Of a stretch of DNA of 64,000 nt, positions 18,618-27,700 are shown piece after piece. Source of the DNA: Pseudomonas brassicacearum (GTDB taxonomy: Bacteria; Pseudomonadota; Gammaproteobacteria; Pseudomonadales; Pseudomonadaceae); contig NZ_CP045701.2 in assembly GCF_009601685.2 (NCBI RefSeq), forward strand, positions 2,604,001 to 2,668,000, in the 5' to 3' direction. Numbering within the stretch: position 1 is the stretch's first letter; each line of letters opens with the position of its first letter. The translations under genes and the position numbers were made by a program. The notes under the pieces are model-generated. The model was given only the letters and a program-made list of their open reading frames with translations. It was not told the origin of the DNA and did not search any database.

Positions 18618-19218
18618 GGCAGGGGAAAGATCGCAGCCTCGTTGCACTCGACAGCTCACACAGCTCCTACAGTTCATACCGTCGGCCTCTGTAGGAGCTG
18701 GCGAAGCCTGCGATCTTTTGATCTTGATCTTTTGCTCAAGACTCAATTGGCAGTGGAAAGATCGCAGCCTCGTTGCACTCGACAGCTACACAGCTCAGCT
18801 CATACCGTCGGCCTCTGTAGGAGCTGGCGAAGCCTGCGATCTTTTGATCTTGATCTTTTGCTCAAGACTCAATTGGCAGTGGAAAGATCGCAGCCTCGTT
18901 GCACTCGACAGCTCCTACACAGCTCCTACACAGCTCCTACAGTTCATACCGTCGGCCTCTGTAGGAGCTGGCGAAGCCTGCGATCTTTTGATCTTGATCT
19001 TTCGCTCAAGACTCAATTGGCAGGGGAAAGATCGCAGCCTCGTTGCACTCGACAGCTCCTACACAGCTCCTACACAGCTCTTACAGCTCATACCGTCGGC
19101 CTCTGTAGGAGCTGGCGAAGCCTGCGATCTTTTGATCTTGATCTTTCGCTCAAGACTCAATTGGCAGTGGAAAGATCGCAGCCTCGTTGCACTCGACAGC
19201 TCCTACACAGCTCCTGCG
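18618..19218 (+). repeat. Array of four and a half REP-type units
   Basis: After a partial unit, four full units start with GTAGGAGCTGGCGAAGCCTG at 18691, 18817, 18961 and 19105 (spacings 126, 144 and 144 bp). Each contains TTTTGATCTTGATCTTT, CTCAAGACTCAATTGGCAG and the inverted arm ending CAGCTCCTAC; unit joints differ in the number of ACAGCTCCTAC pieces. The array separates the IS66 remnant from the siderophore exporter gene. No gene is seen in it. Confidence 0.9.
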
Positions 19219-19252
19219 GGGTAGCGGGAGCAATCTCTGGCGATAGGTTTCC

Positions 19253-20899
19253 TCAAGACTGCATTTCGGCCACGGGCATTGCATCAGCCTGCGGGGCGAC
19301 TTCGCTGAGCTTGCCATGTTCAATGCGGATCAGCCGGTCGGCCAGGCCGAAGTAGGCGTCGTCATGGGAGATGACAATCAGCAGTTTGCCGCGCTCGCGC
19401 AGGTCCGGCAGGATCCGGGTATAGAAAAAGTGCTTGAACACCGGGTCCTGATCGGCGGCCCATTCGTCGAACAGGTAGCAAGGGCGATCATCCAGGTATG
19501 CGCTGAGCAGCGCCAGGCGCTTGCGTTGCCCGGTGGACAGCGCCAGCGTTGTCAGTTTGCCTTCCTCGATTTGCACCTTGTGGTCCAGTTGCAGGTGCAC
19601 CAGGTAGTCCTGCGCCTGTTTCACCAGATGCGGATCGTCGCCATCGAACAGGTTCTCGAACAGGCAGAAGTCGGTGAAGATCGCCGAGAAGTGCTGCCGG
19701 TAATGGTGGTTGTCATTGCTCGAAGACACCTGCTCGTCGAGCATGATGTCGCCGCTTTCCGGCCGGTACAGCCCGGTCAACAACAAGGCCAGGGTGGTCT
19801 TGCCGCTGCCGTTGCCGCCGGTGATGAACACCACTTCGCCGGCATTGAGAGTGAGGTCGATGGGGCCCAGGGTGAAATGACCGTCCTCGCGCTCGCGGTA
19901 GTAAGTGTGGGTGACCTGGCGACACACCAGGCTGCGCACCTGGGTCGGCGAGATCGTGTCGACGGTCTCGTCGGCGGTTTGCATCTGGCCTTCCAGGGCG
20001 CGGATCTTGTTCAGGGCCACGCTGGCCCGGCCGAGGGTCGGCAAGGCGTGCATCAGTTCCGACAGCGGCGTGATCATGTAGAGGATCGCCAGGATATAGC
20101 CGGTAACCAGGCTCACGCTCAGGTCGATGAAATGCGGCGCGGCGAACAGCACCACGCCGATCAGCAGGTAGAACACCGCATTGCCCCAGTTCAGGACCAG
20201 GGCATAGATGCTCATGCCCCGTACAAAATCGCGACGATATTGCTGGCTCACCGGTATCAGCAGGCGAGTGAAGAAGTGTTGCCGGCGCGGATGGTTGAGT
20301 TGCAGTTCCTTGCTGCCATCGGTGAGCAGGCGGTATTGATTGAACAACTGGTCCTTGAGCTCGCGAGCACGGGAGATCGACGTCAGTGCCCGGCGTTGCG
20401 GCCAGTGAAAGCTCAGGCTGCCCAGGGCGATCAGCAGCAGCGTCAGGCCCAGCAGCGGCAGGCTGAGCCAGCCCAGGTAGCCCAGGCAGGCGACGATGAT
20501 CCCGACGTTGACCAACAGGATCGGCACCAACTCCACCGCCTGGCTGATGGTTTGCGTATCGTCGGTGAGCATTGCCAGCAGGCGATGTTTGCCCAGACGC
20601 TGCAATTGCGCGTAGGGCGTGTCGATCAGCTTGGCGCTCAGGTGCAGGCGCATGTCGTTGACCGCGGCCTGGCCCAGGCGCAGCAGGCTGATGTCGGAGA
20701 TGATCCGCGACACCGCGACCAACACCACCAGGCCGGCGAAGAGCAGGCCATCCACCGGGCGCAGCTTATCGAACACCTCCAGGCTGTGGTTGATGTTGGC
20801 GATCAGGCCGGCCGCTGCGAGGCCGCAGGTCAGCCCCGTCAGGGTCGCCACCAGCAGTGCGCGCCATGAGCGTTTAGCCATGAGTAACAACAGATCCAT
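19253..20899 (-). CDS. SyrD/PvdE-type siderophore peptide exporter
   Basis: An inner-membrane ABC half-transporter of about 548 residues of the cyclic-peptide/siderophore export family. It has a six-helix membrane domain (about 1-300) and an ATPase domain (about 325-535) with Walker A GGNGSGKTTL, a signature-like LSTGQRKR and Walker B CYLFDEWAADQDP. The start MDLLLLMAKRSW at 20899 lies one base after the stop of the terminal NRPS gene, so it is the last gene of the assembly operon. By analogy with PvdE it carries the lipopeptide to the periplasm, where further transport needs a separate efflux system not seen here. Confidence 0.9.
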   Translation of the reverse strand: MDLLLLMAKRSWRALLVATLTGLTCGLAAAGLIANINHSLEVFDKLRPVDGLLFAGLVVLVAVSRIISDISLLRLGQAAVNDMRLHLSAKLIDTPYAQLQRLGKHRLLAMLTDDTQTISQAVELVPILLVNVGIIVACLGYLGWLSLPLLGLTLLLIALGSLSFHWPQRRALTSISRARELKDQLFNQYRLLTDGSKELQLNHPRRQHFFTRLLIPVSQQYRRDFVRGMSIYALVLNWGNAVFYLLIGVVLFAAPHFIDLSVSLVTGYILAILYMITPLSELMHALPTLGRASVALNKIRALEGQMQTADETVDTISPTQVRSLVCRQVTHTYYREREDGHFTLGPIDLTLNAGEVVFITGGNGSGKTTLALLLTGLYRPESGDIMLDEQVSSSNDNHHYRQHFSAIFTDFCLFENLFDGDDPHLVKQAQDYLVHLQLDHKVQIEEGKLTTLALSTGQRKRLALLSAYLDDRPCYLFDEWAADQDPVFKHFFYTRILPDLRERGKLLIVISHDDAYFGLADRLIRIEHGKLSEVAPQADAMPVAEMQS

Positions 20900-20900
20900 T

Positions 20901-23900
20901 TCAAACCGCTCCGTGTGTAGCAATGGCCGTGAGGCGCGCCGCCAATTGTTCATGCAAGGCGCGTTGCTCAAGGATGGTGAGGTGTTGTGCTGCGATGACC
21001 TCGCGGGTCAGCGGCCCGCTGCTCAGGCGTTCCCACTGCGGGTCGGCGAAGTCAGCCTGGGCGAGGGTGTCGCTGGCCCACCAGACATGCACCGGGCAAC
21101 TGAGCCGGGCAGGTTTGAAAGTCGCCAGCAGATGCTGCGTATGCTGCTGGTAGCGCAGCCGCGTTTGCAAATGCTCCCAACTGTCGCCATCGAGTTGCAG
21201 GCCTTGTTGCCGTGCCCACTGGACCAGTTCCGGCAGGCGTGCCGCTGGGGGCAGGGCGTCCAGTTGCGCCAGCAACGCAGCCATGATCGGCGGCGGCAAC
21301 TGGCGCAACACGGCCTGGCTGTCCGCTGTCAGTGCTTGGGAAGCCGATTCCAGCAATACTTCGACACTGTCTTGCGGCGCCTGATGCTGGTATTGCGAGT
21401 CGATGATACCGAGAAACGCCACGTCTTCACCCTGGCTTTCCAGGCGAGCGGCCGCGGCAATCGCGAGCAGGCCGCCGAGGGAGAAGCCCAGCAGGTGATA
21501 AGGACCCTGCGGTTGCTGTTGGCGCAGGTGCTCGACATAAAGCGCGCCGAGGCTCTCGATATCGCCGCCCAGCGTTGTGCTGTCGTCGCTCAGGTACGCC
21601 GCCTGCAAGCCCCACAGATGCCACGCCGAAAGCGGTGCCAGCAGCGTGCGGTAATCCTGCACGTGGCCGGTGGAGGGGTGGAAGCAGAACAGGTTGGCGG
21701 CTTCAACGGCGTTGGGTGCCGACAGCCGGACCAGCGGCGAAAGCTTGAGCTCGGCCTGTACCAGCGCCGCAAACGCCGAGACGCTCGGGGCGTTGAACAC
21801 CGCATTGACCGTCACCGGTGCCGACAGCGCGCTCTGCAAGCGGCTGGCGAGCGTTACCGCCGCCAGGGAGTGACCGCCCAGCTCGAAGAAATCATCGTCG
21901 ATGCCCACCCGCTCCAGGCCCAGCACCTGTGCCCAGACTTCGGCGAGCAGAGCTTCCAGCGGCGTGCGCGGCAAGGCGCTGCCGACCGTGTCGAGGACTT
22001 TGTCGGCCCATTGCTGCAAGGTCTTGCGGTCGAGCTTGCCGTTACCCATCAACGGCAACGCTTCGACGATCCGCAGGGTAGGCAGCATGTAGTCCGGCAA
22101 GCAATCCTGGGCCTGGCCATGCAGGCGGGCGACCGTGGTCGAATGCCCGGGCGCCAGGGTCATGAAGGCGAACAGTTGCTGGCCGAGCTCGCCCCGAGGG
22201 ATGCACTCCACGGCAGCCTGGGCTACACCGGGAAGGCCGCTCAGTTGCGCCTGAATCTCGTCGAGTTCCACACGGAAACCGCGGATTTTTACCTGGCGGT
22301 CCGCGCGTCCGGTGATTTCCAGGCTGCCGTCATGGCAATAGCGGGCCAGGTCGCCGGTGCGATAGAGGCGCTCGCCAGGCCGTTGCGCCAGCTCAATGAA
22401 ACGCCCGGCATTTTGCTGTGCGTCCAAGTAACCGCGAGCCAGTTGCGGGCCGGCGATATACAGCTCGGCGCTTTGCCCAGGGGCGGCCAGCGCTTGCTGC
22501 TCGTCGAGCAGGTACAGGCGCATGCCGTCGAGACGGTCGCTCAGCGGCAGGCGGCGATAATCCATGGCTGGCTCGGCCTTGTGCATCACCACGCCAACGG
22601 TGGTTTCGGTCGGACCGTAATGGTTGAAGACCGCCAGCGTCGGCGCGAGGCCGCGAATGCTTTGCAACAGGCGCCGCGAACAGCTTTCGCCGCCGAGGAT
22701 CAATTGCTTGCGCGGCAATACGGCAGCGCTTTGGGCGTGAATCAACCAGGCGTCGAGCAACGATGGCACGACCTTCAGGTGGTCGATCGGGTACTGCGCC
22801 TGCCAGGCGGCCCAGGCATGCGCGTCCATGGCTGTTTCCTTGTCCAGCAGGTGCAATTCGCCGCCGCTGAGCAGTGCCGGGAACAGCAACGTGTAGCCCA
22901 GGTCGGCCGCCAGGGAAGTGACCACCGCACTGCGTTCGCCGGGCGCCAGCGCCAGGCGCCGGGACACGCTGGCGACATAACAGGCGAGCTGCCGATGCTC
23001 GACGATGACACCTTTGGGTGTGCCGGTGCTGCCGGAGGTGAACAGCACGTAAGCCGCGTCCTGGGCTTGGATCTCGACGTCGACTGGCGTGGCGGATGCT
23101 TGCTGCCAGGTCGCTTCATCGCGCAGGTCGAGGCTGCCGATGCCGGGCAAGACGGGGGCGCTGCCGGCCGAACCACTCAGAATGAAGACCGGCTGCGCCT
23201 GTTGCAGGATGGCCAGGGAGCGCTGTGCCGGCTGATGCACGTCCAGGGGCACGAACGCCGCGCCGCTCTTGAGCACGGCGAGCATGGCCAGGACCATTTG
23301 CGACGAGCGATCCAGATACAACGCCACGCGATCTTCGCGACCCACGCCTTGAGCGCGCAGGTAATGCGCCAGTTGGTTGCTGCGGGCCTGCAATTGGGCG
23401 TAGCTCAGTGGCCCGTTATGGTCGCGCAGGGCCAAGTGCTCGGGGAACTGCGCGGCACACGCATCGAAGCTCGCCGGCACGCTGGAAAACGGCGGCGCCG
23501 CGATGTCGACAGGCGCCTGCAGGGCGGCCAGCGTCGCGGCGAAACTTGGCGACTGCAATGACAGCTCGACCAAGGGCTTGCCTGGGTTGGCGAGGGCACC
23601 GAGCAGCAGCGATTGGAACTGCTCCAGCAAGACCAGGGCGGCTTGCTCGCTGTAGCGGCTCGGCAGGTGGCAGAGGTTCAGGCGATAGCCGCCAGCGGTG
23701 GTTTCGGCCACCAGCAGCAGCTCCATGCCCGCGGGGATGGCTTGTGCGTCCAGCACGGTGAGCGTCGATGCCAGGCTGCCCAAGGCGTCGAGCCGATCGG
23801 GCAACTGCCCACCCCACTGGAAACCGTACTGCGAGGCGTCGCCCGGCTGTGCAGCGCTGACGCCGCAGTATTCCTGCCATTCCGTGGCTTGCTCGCAGAG

Positions 23901-24737
23901 CACCTGCAGGTTCGCCAGCGCCTGGGCAAAATGGCTGTTCGCCGCCGGTTGCCAGCGCAGGGGCAGGGGCTTGGCGAACAAGCCCCAGCAGTCGGCGAGT
24001 TCTTCATAGTCGTCGCGGCAATCGTGGACCCAGTTCAAGGTCAGTGCGGGACTGTCGCCAGTACTCAGGCGCTGCAACAGCACGCCCCAGGCTGTCATCA
24101 AGACCTGCTCGGGCGATGCGTCGTGATGCTGGCAAAAGCTGTCCAGGGCCATGCTCGACGACGGGGTGGCGTACAGGCGAGTGGTGACCGGGGCGTCGGG
24201 ACGGTCGTTGCGTACCTGACGGTAGAGCAGTTCGCTGGCGGCCGGCTCGTCGAGGGCTTGGTCGGCCCAGAAACGCCGGCCAGGCTCGGCATCTTCATCG
24301 GCCTGCAATTCGTAGAGCCAGGCGCTGTACTGGGTATAGGTCATGGCCTCGTCATCCACCGATGGCGCGTCCGTCGAGCCCAATGCCTGGGCCAGGCGCA
24401 GCAAGGTCCCGCGATCGGCGCTCAGCGCCGGCAGTTGCAGTGTCACCCGGTGGCGATCGTCGCCGAGCGCGTGCACCTCGACGCTGATGGCGTCCGCGGC
24501 CATGACGGTGGATTCGACCACTTGCAAGGGCATCAGCAAGCCTGGCTCAGGCCGCAGCCGCAGGCGCAGGGCCTCGTGGCAAGCGCTCAGGGCGACGAGC
24601 CGCTGCTGTAGGCGCTCCAGGGCCAACGGGCCTTTGATTTCCAGTTCCAGGCGCGCCGCTGGCAACCCCGCCAACCACTGGCTGCGTTGTTGGGGCGAGA
24701 GGGCGAAGGCTTCTTCACGAGTTTCAAAGGCGCTCAT
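20901..24737 (-). CDS. Terminal siderophore NRPS: [C-like]-A(Asp)-T-TE
   Basis: About 1278 residues. Order: a condensation-like domain (about 1-420) without the catalytic HHxxxDG (the aligned segment is LPALSADRG); A domain (about 422-900, VLFTSGSTGTPKG); T domain (about 929-992, LGGHSLA); thioesterase (about 1012-1278, GFSLGG). The A-domain pocket reads DLTKIGHVGK by hand alignment to GrsA, close to known Asp codes, so the last residue should be Asp. The thioesterase releases the finished chain. The N-terminal domain resembles the non-catalytic interface domains reported beside siderophore beta-hydroxylases. Bond formation is then left to the C domain at the end of the preceding NRPS. The start at 24737 overlaps the previous stop (ATGA). 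Confidence 0.9.
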   Translation of the reverse strand: MSAFETREEAFALSPQQRSQWLAGLPAARLELEIKGPLALERLQQRLVALSACHEALRLRLRPEPGLLMPLQVVESTVMAADAISVEVHALGDDRHRVTLQLPALSADRGTLLRLAQALGSTDAPSVDDEAMTYTQYSAWLYELQADEDAEPGRRFWADQALDEPAASELLYRQVRNDRPDAPVTTRLYATPSSSMALDSFCQHHDASPEQVLMTAWGVLLQRLSTGDSPALTLNWVHDCRDDYEELADCWGLFAKPLPLRWQPAANSHFAQALANLQVLCEQATEWQEYCGVSAAQPGDASQYGFQWGGQLPDRLDALGSLASTLTVLDAQAIPAGMELLLVAETTAGGYRLNLCHLPSRYSEQAALVLLEQFQSLLLGALANPGKPLVELSLQSPSFAATLAALQAPVDIAAPPFSSVPASFDACAAQFPEHLALRDHNGPLSYAQLQARSNQLAHYLRAQGVGREDRVALYLDRSSQMVLAMLAVLKSGAAFVPLDVHQPAQRSLAILQQAQPVFILSGSAGSAPVLPGIGSLDLRDEATWQQASATPVDVEIQAQDAAYVLFTSGSTGTPKGVIVEHRQLACYVASVSRRLALAPGERSAVVTSLAADLGYTLLFPALLSGGELHLLDKETAMDAHAWAAWQAQYPIDHLKVVPSLLDAWLIHAQSAAVLPRKQLILGGESCSRRLLQSIRGLAPTLAVFNHYGPTETTVGVVMHKAEPAMDYRRLPLSDRLDGMRLYLLDEQQALAAPGQSAELYIAGPQLARGYLDAQQNAGRFIELAQRPGERLYRTGDLARYCHDGSLEITGRADRQVKIRGFRVELDEIQAQLSGLPGVAQAAVECIPRGELGQQLFAFMTLAPGHSTTVARLHGQAQDCLPDYMLPTLRIVEALPLMGNGKLDRKTLQQWADKVLDTVGSALPRTPLEALLAEVWAQVLGLERVGIDDDFFELGGHSLAAVTLASRLQSALSAPVTVNAVFNAPSVSAFAALVQAELKLSPLVRLSAPNAVEAANLFCFHPSTGHVQDYRTLLAPLSAWHLWGLQAAYLSDDSTTLGGDIESLGALYVEHLRQQQPQGPYHLLGFSLGGLLAIAAAARLESQGEDVAFLGIIDSQYQHQAPQDSVEVLLESASQALTADSQAVLRQLPPPIMAALLAQLDALPPAARLPELVQWARQQGLQLDGDSWEHLQTRLRYQQHTQHLLATFKPARLSCPVHVWWASDTLAQADFADPQWERLSSGPLTREVIAAQHLTILEQRALHEQLAARLTAIATHGAV

Positions 24738-27700
24738 GCCTGCACCTCCGAAGCTTGCGACGGCTGTGCTTCGGGCAGGCATCCGGTCAATTGTTCACGA
24801 CGCATCATCTGGCCCATGGCGACGCAGATCTTGCGCTCGCCATCGAAGGGGTCCCGGGCGTGGGCCACCAACATATTGTCCAGCATCACCATGTCCCCCT
24901 TTTGCCAACTGAAACGTACCGCGCAGGCTTCATAGGCCTCGCCGATCACTTGCATCACCGCGTCCTCGATCACGCTGCCGTCGCCGTAGTACACGTTGCG
25001 GGGCAGGTGCCCGGGGCCGAACAGGCTGATCAGGTTGCTGCGCACTTCCGGCTCCAGGCAGGCGGTGTGGTGCAGTTGCACCTGGTTGAAGAACGACAGT
25101 TCACCGGTCTCGGGATGCGCGACGATGGCCGGGCAATGCTGGGCGATCCGCAGGTTGTCGGCCCCCAGCCATTCCCAGCGCATGCCCGACGCCAGGCATT
25201 GGCGCTCGACTTCCTCGCGCTGTTCGGTCTTGAAGAAGTCCTGCCAGCGCACATCCAGCTTGTCGGTGAAGTGCCGCACGTAAAGCAGCCCCAGGGCCTT
25301 GAAGCGAGCGACGATGTCCTCGGGCAAGCGCGCCAACACCTGTCGGCAATCGACGATGGGCGTGCAGCCGCCGCGCGGCGCCGGCGTTTCGCAATAGAAC
25401 CACTGCTTGCGTGGCCACTGCGGCAGATGGGAGCTCTCGTTGTGGAAGAGAATCATGTGCTGTTCCGGGTACGGCGTGGAGTGGTAGATGTTCTTGCCGG
25501 ACTTGTTTTTCGGCAGGTCGCCGTAGGTCCCGTAGAGGTCGGGTTCGATGGCCTGGGCGAATTGTTCGAAGGCGGCGGCGTCCGGCAGGTTGAAACCCCG
25601 GAACAGCAGGCCACCGTGGGAAAGCAGTTGGGCATTGATCCATTCCCGGGCTTGCAGCGCCCAGTGCACCGGGTCCAGGTCGCCGAGCAACGGCTCGATC
25701 ACCAATGGCAAGGCTTGCCCGGCGATGAGGGTGCGGGTACGGACCTGCTCGTGGGCCACCTGGCTCACGGCGGTTGCACGGGTCTGCTTGAGCTTGCTCA
25801 GTTTCGACTGCTTGCGCGCGCTGCGGGCCGAGGCCTCGTCGAGTGACGAGTCAGCCGGGGACGGCGCGCTGGCGTTGCCGCCCTCCAGGCGCCACGACCA
25901 ATGTTCCAGCGCTTGGCCCGGGGCCGAGAGGATCTGTTCCAGCAGGCTCTCGAAGCCTTGTTCGAGGCGCTGGATGGTCGGCGCCTGCAACACGCTGGTG
26001 CGATACACCCAGCGCACGTTCAGGCCTTGTTCTTCGTCCTCTTCGACGAACACGGCGAGGTCGAACTTGCTGCTCTCCTGGGGCGATACCAAGTGTTCCA
26101 CCTCAAGGTCCGGCAGGCTGGCATTGCCGCTGGGCGTGTTCTGCATGACGAACAGCACCTGGACCAGTGGGTTGACCCCCGGCGTACGCGGCGGCTGCAA
26201 CTCTTCGACCAGTTTGTCGAACGGCACTTGCTGATGCTGGAACGCCGACAGGCAATCCTCGCGCAAGCGTTGCAGGCGGGCGTCAAAGGTTTCGCCCTCG
26301 CTCAGGCGGGCACGGATCGGCAACACGTTGACGAAGAAGCCGATGAGATGTTCCAGGGCCGGATGTTCGCGGTTGGCCAGGTCAGTGCCGACGATGAAGT
26401 CGTTGGCCCCGGTGGCCCGCTGCAACAGGCTGTTGAAGGCATTGAGCAAGACCATGAACAGCGTCGCCCGTTGCTGCTGGGCATAGCTCTTGAGCACCTG
26501 GGTCTGGGCCGCGGTGAAGCGTTGCTCCAGCGCCGCACCCTGGTAGTCGGGGCGCGCCGGGCGTGGCTGGTCAAGCGGCAGCGGGATCAGCGTTGGCGCG
26601 CCGTCGAGCTGGCGGCGCCAGTAGTCGATGGCCCGTGCCAGCAGGCGCTGTTGCGCTTCGCTGCGTTGCCAGTAGGCATAGTCGGCGAACTGGATCGGCA
26701 GCACCGGCAGCACCGGTGTCGAGCCGCTGCTGCGGGCCTGGTACCCGACGATCAGCTCCTGCATCAGGATGCCCATGGACCAGGCATCGGTAGCGATGTG
26801 ATGCAGCACCAGTTGCAGCACATGATCGTCGCTGCCCAGGCGCAGCAGGCTGGCGCGCAGCATCGGTGCCTGTTGCAGATCGAACGGGCGTGCGGCCTGT
26901 TCATCGATCAGGCGTTGCAGGGTTTGCGCCTGCTGCTCGCTGACGAGGTGGCTCAGCTCGGTCGGCGTCAAGTCGACTATCGGTGCCGGGTTGATGACCT
27001 GGCAAGGCTGGTCGCCGTGGAGGTGGAACGCGGTGCGCAAGGACTCATGGCGTTCGAAGACTGCCTGCAACGCCGCTTGCAGCGCCGCGATGTCCAGCGC
27101 GCCACGCAGCCTGACGGTGGTGGTCATGTTGTAGGCGGCGCTGGGGCCTTCGAAACGATCCAGGAACCACAAGCGTTGCTGGCTGTAGGACAGCGGCAAC
27201 GGCTGGTTGCGCGGCGCCAGGGCGATCTCGCTGTCGCCGTCGGCTTCGCTCTGGGCGTTGCGCTGCTGATCGACCGCCTGGGCCAATTGTTCGAGGGTGC
27301 CACGCTCGAACAGCGTGCGCAGTGGCAGGTTCACGTTCAACCGTCGACGAATCCGCGACAACACCTGGGTGGCCAGCAGCGAGTGACCGCCGATGGCGAA
27401 GAAGTCGTCGTGTACACCGACGTCGTCCAGGCCGAGGATTTCCTGCCAGAGTTCGGCGAGCACTGTCTCGGTTGGCGTGCGCGGTGCGATGCATTGCGCC
27501 TGCGCTGTCTCGTCCTGGGGCAGACCCAGGGCAGCGAGGGCGCGGCGGTCGACCTTGCCATTGGCGTTCAGCGGCAATTGCGCAACGGCCAGCCAACGGG
27601 CCGGGACCATGTAGCTTGCCAGTTGCTGGCCCAGGTAAGCGCTCAAGACCTGTTGCGCGGACTCACCGCCCAGGTCGGCCGCTTCATCGAGCACATACCA

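Noticed and set aside
18618..19218. CRISPR array
   Set aside because: The repeated blocks are about 100 bp and internally palindromic, and the joints are short shared pieces rather than unique spacers.
18370..19355. Plus-strand open frames through the REP array with repetitive protein (CRSWRSLRSFDLD repeats)
   Set aside because: The periodic translation comes from the DNA repeat units. There is no start context or family similarity, and the units are inverted-repeat intergenic elements.
19316..20869. Long plus-strand open frames opposite the exporter and NRPS genes (for example 19316-20869, 20619-23561, 31181-34810, 42166-46233)
   Set aside because: They are antisense shadows in GC-rich DNA. 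The minus strand carries continuous recognisable NRPS or ABC domains, and the plus-strand translations are Gln/Arg/His-rich without family motifs.
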